Shown here piece by piece: positions 47,376 to 56,307 of a DNA stretch of 64,000 bases. The translations under genes and the position numbers were made by a program. The stretch lies in NCBI RefSeq assembly GCF_000213255.1, contig NC_015520.1, positions 950,001 to 1,014,000 on the forward strand, in the 5' to 3' direction. The notes beneath the pieces were generated by a model, which did no database searches, was not told the origin of the DNA, and was given only the letters and a program-made list of their open reading frames with translations. Within the stretch, counting starts at the first letter, position 1; each line of letters opens with the position of its first letter. The DNA comes from Mahella australiensis 50-1 BON (GTDB taxonomy: Bacteria > Bacillota > Clostridia > Mahellales > Mahellaceae).

Positions 47376-47404
47376 TTTATTTATTCTTTATATTTTGATA
47401 TAAT
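47376..47404 (+). promoter_or_regulatory. Promoter of speE-speB
   Basis: An extended -10 TGATATAAT (-10 at 47399-47404). The -35 (TTTATT, 47376-47381) is poor. Confidence 0.5.
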
Positions 47405-47439
47405 GGCAAGGAAAAAGGTCGAAAAAAGGATGATAAAAT

Positions 47440-48273
47440 ATGGAATTATGGTTTACAGAAAAACAAACGCCTGAGTTGGGTATAACCTGCAAGGTTAAAG
47501 ATGTATTGCATACAGAAAAGAGCCAGTATCAGCAGATAGCGGTGCTGGATACATATCAATTCGGCAGATTGCTGGCTTTAGATGGTATTATACAGACCAC
47601 TATATGCGATGAGTTCGTATATCACGAGATGATAGCGCACGTGCCTTTATTTACGCATCCGAACCCTAAAAGAGTATTGGTTATAGGAGGGGGCGACGGT
47701 GGGGCTATAAGGGAAGTGCTCAAACATAAAAGCGTGGAGGCCGCTTATTTGGCCGAAATAGATGGAAGGGTCGTTGAGGTAAGCAAACAGTATCTCCCGG
47801 AGATAAGTTGTGCATTGGATGATCCTAGATGCCATGTGGAAATTGGTGACGGTATAAAATTCGTTCAAGAACATAAAGGCGAATTCGATGTCATCATAGT
47901 CGACTCTACTGACCCTATAGGACCGGCTGTAGGTTTGTTCCATCAAGAATTCTATAGAAGCTTGTATGATGCGCTGAGCGATAATGGCCTATTTGTGGCG
48001 CAGACAGAATCGCCTTTTTATAATGCCGGACTGATATCGGACATATACCGTTCGATATCAGAAGTATTTCCGATAACGCGCCTATATCTGGCCCATGTGC
48101 CTACGTATCCCGGCGGCATGTGGAGCTTTACCATAGGTTCAAAGAGCTATGATCCTATAGACGTACGAATAGACGTAAAAGGGATGGATATGTGCTACTA
48201 TACGCCCGAATTGCACAAAGCGGCTTTTGTGCTGCCGGAGTTTGTAAAAAATATTATAAAAGGTGGATTATGA
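47440..48273 (+). CDS. speE: Spermidine synthase
   Basis: A 277-residue aminopropyltransferase making spermidine from putrescine and decarboxylated S-adenosylmethionine. Motifs in order: [44 protein letters not shown] and YPGGMWSF. It is followed at once by agmatinase, so the two make a polyamine operon: agmatine to putrescine to spermidine. Arginine decarboxylase and AdoMet decarboxylase are not in the window. Confidence 0.95.
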   Translation: MELWFTEKQTPELGITCKVKDVLHTEKSQYQQIAVLDTYQFGRLLALDGIIQTTICDEFVYHEMIAHVPLFTHPNPKRVLVIGGGDGGAIREVLKHKSVEAAYLAEIDGRVVEVSKQYLPEISCALDDPRCHVEIGDGIKFVQEHKGEFDVIIVDSTDPIGPAVGLFHQEFYRSLYDALSDNGLFVAQTESPFYNAGLISDIYRSISEVFPITRLYLAHVPTYPGGMWSFTIGSKSYDPIDVRIDVKGMDMCYYTPELHKAAFVLPEFVKNIIKGGL

Positions 48274-48280
48274 GGCGGAT

Positions 48281-49141
48281 ATGTTAAATCAGACAAAATG
48301 GGGCAATAGGTTTTTAGGCAGCATTGAAGATTATGATGGTGCCGATATCGTCATGGTCGGCGCACCCATGGATTATACCGTAAGTTACAGGCCGGGCACG
48401 CGTTTCGGCCCACAGAGCATAAGAGAGGTTTCGTATTCCATAGAGGAGTACAGCCCTTATTTGGACAGGAGTTTGGATAGCATAAAGTTCTTTGATTATG
48501 GAGATCTAGAACTGCCTTTCGGTAGTGCTGAACAAAGCCTCGATATAATAGGGTGTGCTGCGTCTGATATATTAAATGATAATAAAAAGCCGCTGTTTAT
48601 AGGTGGCGAACACCTTATAAGCGTTCCCATTGTGCGCAGTGTTTACGAGAAATACAGTAGCGATATATATTTGGTGCATTTCGATGCCCATGCCGATTTA
48701 AGGGATGAATTTTTTGGTCAAAAGAATTCCCATGCCTCGGCCATACGCAGAATAATAGACTTTTTACCGCCTGAGCATGTATACCAATTCGGCATACGCT
48801 CGGGCATCAAAGAGGAATTTGATTATGCCAAGCAGTATATGCATATGTTCAAATTCGAAGTGCTGGAGCCGCTTAAACGGTGCCTGCACGATTTAAAAGG
48901 CCATCCGGTTTATATAACCCTTGATATAGATGTTGTAGATCCGGCATATGCCAACGGTACTGGCACACCGGAACCGGCGGGGTGCACATCAGGTGAGATC
49001 CTAGAAGCCATTCATATTATGCAAGGTTTGGATATCGTAGGTTTTGACCTGGTAGAGGTGTCACCCGATTATGATTTATCCAATAGGACAGCTATTTTAG
49101 CTGCTAAAATAATACGCGAGGCCTTATTGGCTTTGTTTTAA
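48281..49141 (+). CDS. speB: Agmatinase
   Basis: A 286-residue ureohydrolase with the dinuclear Mn site in [21 protein letters not shown] and [17 protein letters not shown]. It splits agmatine to putrescine and urea. The ATG at 48281 with GAGG five bases upstream is preferred; a GTG at 48263 would overlap speE. It lies 12 bp before the carboxyltransferase genes and could be cotranscribed with them. Confidence 0.93.
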   Translation: MLNQTKWGNRFLGSIEDYDGADIVMVGAPMDYTVSYRPGTRFGPQSIREVSYSIEEYSPYLDRSLDSIKFFDYGDLELPFGSAEQSLDIIGCAASDILNDNKKPLFIGGEHLISVPIVRSVYEKYSSDIYLVHFDAHADLRDEFFGQKNSHASAIRRIIDFLPPEHVYQFGIRSGIKEEFDYAKQYMHMFKFEVLEPLKRCLHDLKGHPVYITLDIDVVDPAYANGTGTPEPAGCTSGEILEAIHIMQGLDIVGFDLVEVSPDYDLSNRTAILAAKIIREALLALF

Positions 49142-49152
49142 GGAGGAGTAGC

Positions 49153-50703
49153 ATGAGCAACGAGGACAAATTGCAAGAACTAGAGAGTAAAAAGCTCAAA
49201 CTAAAGGAAGGCGGTGGTCAAGCCCGCATAGATAAGCAACATGCCAGCGGCAAGTTGACTGCCCGTGAGCGCATCGATCTGCTGCTGGACCAAGGCAGCT
49301 TTATAGAGATAGATGCCTTTGTGCAGCACCGCAGTGTGGAATTTGGCATGGACAAAACCGAAGCGCCGGCTGACGGCGTGGTGACCGGTTATGGTACGGT
49401 GGATGGCCGCCCTATCTATGTATTTGCACAAGACTTCACCGTAGTAGGTGGATCGCTGGGTGAGATGCATGCCATGAAGATAGCCAAAGTACTGGACATG
49501 GCCATGAAGAACGGCGTACCTGTCATAGGTATAAACGATTCGGGCGGTGCCAGGATACAAGAGGGCGTAGATGCCTTAAAAGGTTACGGTGATATCTTCT
49601 TCAGGAACACCATGGCATCGGGCGTTATACCGCAGATAGCAGTTATAATGGGTCCTTGTGCCGGCGGCGCTGTATATTCGCCCGCACTTATGGATTTTGT
49701 ATTCATGGTCGATAAGACCAGTCAGATGTTTATCACCGGTCCTCAGGTGGTACAGGCTGTGACAGGCGAGGCAGTGACTGCCGAACAATTGGGCGGTGCC
49801 ATGACGCATAACAGCATCAGCGGGGTGGCGCATTTCATGTACAGCGATGAGAAAAGCTGCATAGAAGGTATTCGAAAGCTGTTGAGCTTCTTGCCTTCAA
49901 ATAATTTAGAAGATGTGCCATGGCAGGAATGCGATGATGACCTTAACCGTTTGGCGCCTGATTTGAACTACATAGTGCCGGATAACCCAAATAAGCCCTA
50001 TGATGTCAAGGATATAATAACAGCAGTTATAGACAACGGCGATTTCTTCGAGGTACAACCCTATTACGCGCAGAATGTGGTGGTAGGATTTGCCCGTATG
50101 AATGGCAAGACGGTGGGTATAGTGGCCAATCAGCCCAAAGTCATGGCAGGATCGCTGGATATAAACGCTTCCGATAAAGCCGCGCGATTTGTGCGCTTTT
50201 GTGATGCTTTCAACATACCCCTCATCACATTCACCGATGTGCCCGGATATTTGCCTGGAGTAGGGCAGGAGCACGGTGGCGTCATAAGGCATGGTGCCAA
50301 GCTGCTTTATGCCTATTCAGAGGCTACGGTACCCAAGATAAACGTTATATTGAGGAAGGCATACGGCGGGGCTTATATAGCCATGAGCAGCCGACATCTG
50401 GGCGCCGATATGGTGTTCGCGTGGCCTACGGCAGAGATAGCGGTCATGGGTCCGGATGGAGCAGCCAATATAATATTCCGCAAGGATATAGAGGCGTCGG
50501 ATAACCCCATGGAAACCAGAGAACAGAAGATCGAGGAATACAGGAGCCAGTTCGCCAACCCATATAGGGCAGCGGCCCGAGGTTATGTAGATGATATAAT
50601 AGTTCCCGAGGAAACCAGGCCGCGTCTTGTAGCCGCTCTGGAGATGCTGGCCGGTAAACGCGAGGAGCGACCGGCTAAAAAGCATGGGAATTTCCCGGTA
50701 TAA
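49153..50703 (+). CDS. mmdA: Acyl-CoA carboxyltransferase, methylmalonyl-CoA decarboxylase alpha subunit
   Basis: A 516-residue carboxyltransferase of the crotonase-like fold with [13 protein letters not shown] at the start, [16 protein letters not shown]-like [29 protein letters not shown] and [16 protein letters not shown]. It moves the carboxyl group between (methyl)malonyl-CoA and biotin. It begins a cluster with the delta, biotin-carrier and membrane beta subunits, so a Na+-pumping methylmalonyl-CoA decarboxylase is likely; propionyl-CoA carboxylase use cannot be excluded. AAGGAGGAG is its ribosome site. Confidence 0.92.
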   Translation: MSNEDKLQELESKKLKLKEGGGQARIDKQHASGKLTARERIDLLLDQGSFIEIDAFVQHRSVEFGMDKTEAPADGVVTGYGTVDGRPIYVFAQDFTVVGGSLGEMHAMKIAKVLDMAMKNGVPVIGINDSGGARIQEGVDALKGYGDIFFRNTMASGVIPQIAVIMGPCAGGAVYSPALMDFVFMVDKTSQMFITGPQVVQAVTGEAVTAEQLGGAMTHNSISGVAHFMYSDEKSCIEGIRKLLSFLPSNNLEDVPWQECDDDLNRLAPDLNYIVPDNPNKPYDVKDIITAVIDNGDFFEVQPYYAQNVVVGFARMNGKTVGIVANQPKVMAGSLDINASDKAARFVRFCDAFNIPLITFTDVPGYLPGVGQEHGGVIRHGAKLLYAYSEATVPKINVILRKAYGGAYIAMSSRHLGADMVFAWPTAEIAVMGPDGAANIIFRKDIEASDNPMETREQKIEEYRSQFANPYRAAARGYVDDIIVPEETRPRLVAALEMLAGKREERPAKKHGNFPV

Positions 50704-50720
50704 CGGGGGGGTGAACGAAT

Positions 50721-51089
50721 TTGTGGGAAGATATACTTATAGCCATACTAGGTATAGTAGTAGTCTTTGCTATATTGATATTGCTTCAATACATCATAGA
50801 GGCAATACATGCATTTGCAGGTAAGGATGATAAGAAACAACAAAAAGAAACGATTGTGGTAGCATCCGTGCAACATGATGCCGAGGGTGTCATGCAAGAG
50901 GATACCGTACAAAAGGTCAAAGTTGAAGATGATGAAGAAGAGCTGGTGGCTGTTATAGCGGCTGCCGTAGCGGCTAGCCTTAATGTATCAGCTTATGACC
51001 TCAATATAAAATCGATAAGACGTGTGCCACCTTATACACCAGTTTGGAATAAAATGGGTCGGCAACAACAACTGATGAATAGATTATAG
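50721..51089 (+). CDS. mmdD: OadG/MmdD-type small delta/gamma subunit
   Basis: A 122-residue protein with one N-terminal membrane helix (about 5-30, ILIAILGIVVVFAILILLQY), an acidic linker and a C-terminal segment AVIAAAVAASLNVSAYDLNIKS, the pattern of OadG-family subunits that assemble the decarboxylase complex at the membrane. The start is TTG at 50721 with GGGGGGTGA upstream. It is 17 bp after mmdA. Confidence 0.85.
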   Translation: MWEDILIAILGIVVVFAILILLQYIIEAIHAFAGKDDKKQQKETIVVASVQHDAEGVMQEDTVQKVKVEDDEEELVAVIAAAVAASLNVSAYDLNIKSIRRVPPYTPVWNKMGRQQQLMNRL

Positions 51090-51110
51090 AAAAAATGGAG
51101 GACGATAATT

Positions 51111-51512
51111 ATGCGCAAATTTATGATAAATGTAAATGGCAAGTCATATGAGGTAGAAGTCGAGGAGATAAGAGAAGGTACAACTGTTAAACCTGCAGCG
51201 GCTCCTGCTTCGCCCGCTGCACCCAAGGCAGAGGCACCAGCTCAGGCAGCTCCTAAAGCGGAAGAGCCAAAGGCTAAACCGATAGCAGCACCGGCAGGTG
51301 CCACTACCGTATCGGCTCCCATGCCTGGAACCATATTGGATGTGAAGGTAAAAGAGGGAGACGAGGTTAAGAAGGGCGATGTGCTTATTATACTGGAAGC
51401 CATGAAGATGGAAAATGAGATTATGGCGCCGCAAGACGGCAAAGTGGTAAGCGTTGCTGTCAGCAAAGGAGCATCGGTAAATTCGAATGATCCCATGATC
51501 GTGTTGCAATAA
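51111..51512 (+). CDS. mmdC: Biotin carboxyl carrier protein
   Basis: A 133-residue protein: a short N-terminal part, an Ala/Pro-rich flexible linker (about 25-65), and a biotinyl domain with the attachment motif ILEAMKMENEI (biotin on the second Lys). It carries CO2 between the carboxyltransferase and the membrane subunit. GGAGGAC lies upstream. It is the only carrier in the cluster and would serve both carboxyltransferase subunits (49153 and 52675). Confidence 0.93.
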   Translation: MRKFMINVNGKSYEVEVEEIREGTTVKPAAAPASPAAPKAEAPAQAAPKAEEPKAKPIAAPAGATTVSAPMPGTILDVKVKEGDEVKKGDVLIILEAMKMENEIMAPQDGKVVSVAVSKGASVNSNDPMIVLQ

Positions 51513-51527
51513 GGTAGGGAAAGTGAC

Positions 51528-52658
51528 ATGGGAGATATATTTACAAACCTTCTTCAACAGACGGGTATACTGCAACTGACATGGCAGCAGGGGCTGATGA
51601 TGGCCATAGCAGGCGTGCTCCTATACCTCGCCATAGAGAAAAAATACGAGCCTCTGTTATTGCTGCCTATATCGTTTGGCATGCTGCTGGCCAATCTGCC
51701 GGCGGCCGGGCTCATGAATCCACCCGGCGGCGGCCATATAGGCGGCCTGTTGTGGTATCTTTACCAAGGCGTCGAGCTCGATATATATCCGCCGCTTATA
51801 TTCCTCGGCGTGGGGGCTATGACTGACTTCGGGCCACTAATAGCCAACCCTAAAAGCATATTACTTGGGGCGGCGGCTCAATTCGGCGTGTTCTTAACGT
51901 TTATAGTGGCTTTGCTTATGGGGTTTACGGCACCGCAATCAGCAGCTACCAGTATTATAGGCGGTGCGGATGGGCCTACGGCTATATACTTGGCATCCAA
52001 GCTGGCACCTGAACTTTTAGGGGCTATAGCAATAGCGGCATATTCGTATATGGCGCTGGTACCCATAATACAGCCGCCTATTATGAAGGCGCTTACTACA
52101 AAGAAAGAACGCAGCGTGGTCATGGAGCAATTGAGGCCGGTGACCAAGGCCGAGCGTATATTATTCCCTATAGTTGTTACTATAGTCGGTTCACTTTTGC
52201 TGCCGTCCGCCGCACCTCTTCTGGGCATGCTCATGTTGGGCAATCTGTTCAGGGAGTCGTTAGTGGTGGATCGTTTGAGCAAGACTGCCCAGAATGAGCT
52301 CAACAATATAGTAGTTATATTCTTGGGCGTGACGGTAGGGGCTACGGCTAGCGCCGATAAATTCCTGACGCCACAGACGCTGTTTATCATAGCACTAGGG
52401 CTGGTGGCGTTTGCGGTCAGCACAGCCGGCGGTGTGCTGCTCGGTAAGATTATGTATAAATTGAGCGGTGGTAAGGTTAATCCGCTCATAGGCTCTGCCG
52501 GCGTATCAGCGGTGCCTATGGCAGCGCGCGTTACACAGGTAGTGGGCCAGCAGGAGAATCCCGGCAACTTCCTGCTCATGCACGCTATGGGACCCAATGT
52601 GGCGGGCGTTATAGGCACGGCGGTGGCTGCCGGTGTGTTTTTAGCGATATTCGGATAG
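51528..52658 (+). CDS. mmdB: Na+-translocating decarboxylase beta subunit
   Basis: A 376-residue polytopic membrane protein (about 9-10 helices). It has [20 protein letters not shown] and [17 protein letters not shown], the conserved regions with the Asp and Asn that bind Na+ in OadB/MmdB/GcdB, and [17 protein letters not shown]. It decarboxylates carboxybiotin and exports two Na+ per turn. The RBS is weak (GTAGGGAAAG). Gene order carrier-beta matches Veillonella/Propionigenium type pumps. Confidence 0.92.
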   Translation: MGDIFTNLLQQTGILQLTWQQGLMMAIAGVLLYLAIEKKYEPLLLLPISFGMLLANLPAAGLMNPPGGGHIGGLLWYLYQGVELDIYPPLIFLGVGAMTDFGPLIANPKSILLGAAAQFGVFLTFIVALLMGFTAPQSAATSIIGGADGPTAIYLASKLAPELLGAIAIAAYSYMALVPIIQPPIMKALTTKKERSVVMEQLRPVTKAERILFPIVVTIVGSLLLPSAAPLLGMLMLGNLFRESLVVDRLSKTAQNELNNIVVIFLGVTVGATASADKFLTPQTLFIIALGLVAFAVSTAGGVLLGKIMYKLSGGKVNPLIGSAGVSAVPMAARVTQVVGQQENPGNFLLMHAMGPNVAGVIGTAVAAGVFLAIFG

Positions 52659-52674
52659 AGAAAGGTGATATTTT

Positions 52675-54072
52675 ATGGCTAAAGTAGGTATAACAGAAAC
52701 GGTTTTAAGGGATGCCCATCAGTCGCTCATAGCCACGCGCATGAGCACTGATGAAATGCTTCCCATAATAGATGTAATAGATCAGGTGGGGTATCATTCG
52801 ATAGAAATGTGGGGCGGCGCTACTTTCGATTCGGCTCTGCGCTTTTTGCACGAGGACCCATGGGAGCGCCTGCGCAAGATACGCAAAAGGGCTAAAAATA
52901 CCAAGCTTCAAATGCTGCTGCGTGGTCAGAATTTATTGGGCTATAAGCATTATCCCGACGATGTGGTGACCGAGTTCGTAAAGCGTTCGGTTGGAAACGG
53001 TATGGATATAATACGCATATTCGACGCCCTAAACGATGTGCGCAATCTTGAAACGGCCGTTCGTGCTACTAAGGATGCGGGAGGCCATGCGCAAGGCACC
53101 ATAGTGTACACTATTAGTCCGGTTCATACGTTAGATGCATATGTGGATATAGCTAAGCAACTTGTGGAACTGGGCGTTGATTCTATATGCATAAAGGATA
53201 TGGCGGGTTTGTTGACACCTTATGCGACATACGATCTGGTCAAACGCTTAAAAGAGGTGGTGGATCTTCCTATACAAGTCCATACGCATTATACCAGCGG
53301 TTTGGCATCTATGAGCTACCTCAAGGCTATAGAGGCCGGGGCTGATGTGGTTGATACAGCTATATCGCCATTTTCCCTGGGTACATCGCAGCCGCCCACA
53401 GAGACGCTGGTGGCGGCGCTTAAAGATACCCCCTATGATACAGGTCTGGACTTAGATGTGTTAAATAAGATAGCTGAATACTTCAGGCCCATAAAAGAAA
53501 AATATATGGCTATGGGCACATTGGATCCAAAAGTGTTGAGCGTAGATGTAAATGCGCTCATATACCAGGTACCGGGCGGTATGTTGTCCAATCTCGTATC
53601 ACAGCTCAAACAACAAAATCAGCTCGATAAATACGATGAGGTGCTTAAGGAAGTGCCACGCGTCAGAGCTGATCTCGGCTACCCGCCGCTGGTGACACCG
53701 ATGAGCCAGATGGTAGGCACACAGGCTGTGCTCAACGTTATAACCGGTGAGCGCTATAAGATGATACCTAATGAAGTAAAAGCCTATGTGCGCGGCGAAT
53801 ACGGGCGACCGCCTGTGCCTATATCGGAGGAAATAAAGAAGAAGATAATAGGCGATGAACCTGTTATAGATTGCCGGCCGGCGGATTTATTAGAACCGCA
53901 GTTGGATAAATTCCGCAATGAGATTAAGGAATATATGGAGCAGGAGGAGGATGTATTGAGTTATGCCTCATTCCCGCAAGTAGCCATGGATTTCTTCAAA
54001 TACCGCAGAGCGCAGAAGTATAAAATAGATAGTACATTGCTCGATGAGGAAAATGAAGTCCATCCAGTATAA
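52675..54072 (+). CDS. oadA: Oxaloacetate decarboxylase alpha-type carboxyltransferase (5S-like), no biotin domain
   Basis: A 465-residue TIM-barrel enzyme of the HMGL-like family. It has ETVLRDAHQSLIATRM, MWGGATFDSALRFL, the metal site IKDMAGLLTP and HTHYTSGLASM, and FSLGTSQPPTET. It transfers carboxyl groups between oxaloacetate/pyruvate and biotin. It ends at about residue 465 without a biotinyl domain, so it depends on the separate carrier at 51111. It could make the cluster an oxaloacetate decarboxylase, a methylmalonyl-CoA:pyruvate transcarboxylase, or both. It may also be called pycB. Confidence 0.9.
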   Translation: MAKVGITETVLRDAHQSLIATRMSTDEMLPIIDVIDQVGYHSIEMWGGATFDSALRFLHEDPWERLRKIRKRAKNTKLQMLLRGQNLLGYKHYPDDVVTEFVKRSVGNGMDIIRIFDALNDVRNLETAVRATKDAGGHAQGTIVYTISPVHTLDAYVDIAKQLVELGVDSICIKDMAGLLTPYATYDLVKRLKEVVDLPIQVHTHYTSGLASMSYLKAIEAGADVVDTAISPFSLGTSQPPTETLVAALKDTPYDTGLDLDVLNKIAEYFRPIKEKYMAMGTLDPKVLSVDVNALIYQVPGGMLSNLVSQLKQQNQLDKYDEVLKEVPRVRADLGYPPLVTPMSQMVGTQAVLNVITGERYKMIPNEVKAYVRGEYGRPPVPISEEIKKKIIGDEPVIDCRPADLLEPQLDKFRNEIKEYMEQEEDVLSYASFPQVAMDFFKYRRAQKYKIDSTLLDEENEVHPV

Positions 54073-54086
54073 AGCAGCGCTATGAT

Positions 54087-54128
54087 AAAAAGGAATAGCC
54101 GCATGATATCATGCGGCTATTCCTTTTT
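54087..54128. terminator. Bidirectional terminator, 42-bp perfect palindrome
   Basis: 54087-54107 is the exact reverse complement of 54108-54128, starting in five A and ending in five T. It lies between the convergent oadA (+) and HPr-like (-) genes and can terminate both. Confidence 0.9.
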
Positions 54129-54141
54129 GGTATGTAGTGGA

Positions 54142-54372
54142 TTATTCCACTATGAATTCCTTCAGCTCGTTCAAAAGATCTTCACAGTCATCGCTGTATA
54201 TTTCCATTACTATTGGTTTATTCAAATCTAAGCTGAATATGCCCAGTATAGATTTGGCGTCCACCACATGTCTGCCTGAACGCAAATCGATCTCATACGG
54301 ATATTTGCTCACTATACCTACAAATTTCTTAACATTCTCAGCCATCTGCAGCCTTATATTTACTGTCTTCAT
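54142..54372 (-). CDS. HPr-like protein lacking the phosphorylatable histidine
   Basis: A 76-residue protein with the HPr-like end VDAKSILGIFSLDLNKPIVM, matching the Ser46 regulatory region, and the following helix. The N-terminal active-site loop GLHARPA is replaced by MAENVKKF, without histidine, so it cannot act as a PTS phosphocarrier. It may be a regulatory relative (Crh-like with Ser46 only) or a structural protein. GGGGGACTT is the ribosome site on the - strand. It is the last gene before the oadA terminator. Confidence 0.75.
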   Translation of the reverse strand: MKTVNIRLQMAENVKKFVGIVSKYPYEIDLRSGRHVVDAKSILGIFSLDLNKPIVMEIYSDDCEDLLNELKEFIVE

Positions 54373-54433
54373 CGCAAAGTCCCCCTTCGTATTTGTTATT
54401 TACAATTATAGGGTATCATAATATTGAGATATG

Positions 54434-54493
54434 TTCAATATACATTATGTATAAAAGCCCGTCTATAAAATTGTGCTATTTTGCCTCAGTAAA
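54434..54493 (+). repeat. 60-bp repeat, copy 1 (left flank of the exporter operon)
   Basis: Aligns without gaps to 58675-58734 at 52 of 60 positions, same orientation. The central ATAAAATTGTGCTATTTTGC is identical. It lies between the 3' end of the exporter operon and the HPr-like gene. Confidence 0.9.
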
Positions 54494-54498
54494 TTTTA

Positions 54499-56307
54499 TC
54501 AAATAGCATTAGTCAGGTTTCGTATATTGGTAAACTGGCTCATATAAAGATTATGATAGAATCCCCTCTGCTTCAATAGGTGAGCATGGTTGCCGCGTTC
54601 GATTATTTGCCCATCATTTATTACTAGTATTACATCCGCTTTGCGTATGGTGCTGAGCCTATGGGCGATTACAAAGCTGGTACGGCCCTCCATCAGTTTG
54701 AGCATAGCCTCCTGTATATGCTGCTCGGTACGCGTATCTACATTGCTCGTAGCTTCATCTAATATCAATATCGCAGGATCAGCCAGGATAGCCCTGGCGA
54801 TGGCCAACAACTGGCGTTGACCCTGGCTTAGGTCACCGCCGTCTTCTGATAATACAGTATCGTAACCATCCGGAAGGCTTAATATAAATTGTTCTGCATT
54901 GGCTAATCGGGCAGCAGCCTTGACCTCATCATCTGAAGCATCCAAACGGCCGTACCGTATATTATCCATTATAGATTCTGAGAAGAGATAAGTATCCTGT
55001 AATACTATCCCAAGGGACGAGCGTAGGCTGCTTCTGGTGATCTGTTTTATATCATATCCATCTATGAATATATTTCCGCTATCTATATCATAGAAACGCA
55101 TAAGCAAATTGACTATAGTGGTTTTGCCTGCACCGGTAGGGCCGACCAGCGCTATAGTTTGGCCTGAATAAGCATGGAAGCTTATATTCTTAAGTATTGG
55201 TTCGCCAGGTTTATATGAAAATGATACATTTTGGAATTCTACATCGCCTTTAACATCTGTAAGCTCTATAGCATCTAAATTATCAGCCGGGTCTGTCATT
55301 TCATCCATTATTTCAAACAACCTTTCAGCGCCCGCTATAGCTGATTGGATTGTATTTATCTGGTTGGCCAGCTCGTTTAACGGGCGTGTAAATTGTCGGG
55401 TGTAGTTTATAAATACAGCTATTGTACCAACTGTTATTATATGCTGTACAGCCAGCCATCCGCCGACCCCGGCTACGATGGCAAATCCCATATTGTTTAA
55501 TACATTCATTAAAGGTCCTATTATGCCGGAATAGATCTGCGCCTTAATGCCGATATTCTTTAATTCCGCATTAGTATTTTCAAATCGCTCTATTTCTTCA
55601 GTTTCGCGGACGAACGCTTTAACTACCTTTTGTCCTGATATATTTTCCTCAATAAAACCATCAAGGGTACCTAAGGCTTTCTGTTGTTCTGAAAAATATC
55701 GTCTGGTGTGTTTTGTTATTATGCTTGTGGTAATAAACATTATAGGTACCGTTACCATACTTACTAAGGTCAGCAGAGGGCTTAGCCATAGCATCAGGCT
55801 TATTGTTCCCAGCAACGTGATAATACTGGAAAATATTTGTGTCAGGCTGGTGCTCAATGCATTGTTTATAAGGTCTATGTCATTGGTAAGCCTGCTGATT
55901 ACGTCACCGTGAGGTTTTGTGTCAAAAAAGCCGACGGGCAATACTTGAAGCTTATCAAATGCATCTTTTCTTAAATTGCGCACGGTAGTTTGCGATATAT
56001 TTATCATGGTATAGCTTTGAAGCCATGTAAATAAGGATGTAAGAGCATAAACAACTGCCATAACCAATAAAAGATGAAATAAACCAGTGAGATCATGCGG
56101 CGTGATATAGTCATCGATTGCCTTACCTATAAGGTATGGCCCTACCAACGTTAATGCTGACGTTGCAGCTACTAATATCAATACAGTAAACAGTCTGATT
56201 TTATGTTCTGATAAATAGTGCCATAGCCTTTTCAATGTATTTTTTGTATCTCTCGGTTTTACTACTGTATAAACTCTATTATGATGTCCTCTTCCCGGTT
56301 CAGGCAT
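54499..56307 (-). CDS. ABC exporter half-transporter, canonical ATPase site
   Basis: A 602-residue fusion of six membrane helices (about 30-320) and an ATPase. Walker A GPTGAGKTTI, signature LSQGQRQLL (instead of LSGGQ), Walker B ILILDEATSNVD with catalytic Glu, and H-loop IAHRLSTI are seen. With the neighbour at 56300 it should form a heterodimer in which one ATP site is degenerate: the partner has the altered Walker B/H-loop and this one the altered signature. Likely exports drugs, lipids or peptides; substrate unknown. It overlaps the neighbour by 8 bases. Confidence 0.9.
   Translation of the reverse strand: MPEPGRGHHNRVYTVVKPRDTKNTLKRLWHYLSEHKIRLFTVLILVAATSALTLVGPYLIGKAIDDYITPHDLTGLFHLLLVMAVVYALTSLFTWLQSYTMINISQTTVRNLRKDAFDKLQVLPVGFFDTKPHGDVISRLTNDIDLINNALSTSLTQIFSSIITLLGTISLMLWLSPLLTLVSMVTVPIMFITTSIITKHTRRYFSEQQKALGTLDGFIEENISGQKVVKAFVRETEEIERFENTNAELKNIGIKAQIYSGIIGPLMNVLNNMGFAIVAGVGGWLAVQHIITVGTIAVFINYTRQFTRPLNELANQINTIQSAIAGAERLFEIMDEMTDPADNLDAIELTDVKGDVEFQNVSFSYKPGEPILKNISFHAYSGQTIALVGPTGAGKTTIVNLLMRFYDIDSGNIFIDGYDIKQITRSSLRSSLGIVLQDTYLFSESIMDNIRYGRLDASDDEVKAAARLANAEQFILSLPDGYDTVLSEDGGDLSQGQRQLLAIARAILADPAILILDEATSNVDTRTEQHIQEAMLKLMEGRTSFVIAHRLSTIRKADVILVINDGQIIERGNHAHLLKQRGFYHNLYMSQFTNIRNLTNAI

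Noticed and set aside
47235-47474. A 79-codon frame across the rluB/speE junction.
   Set aside because: It overlaps the conserved end of RluB and the speE promoter and resembles nothing.
54142-54372. A functional PTS phosphocarrier HPr.
   Set aside because: There is no histidine in the active-site position, and no other PTS gene is nearby.
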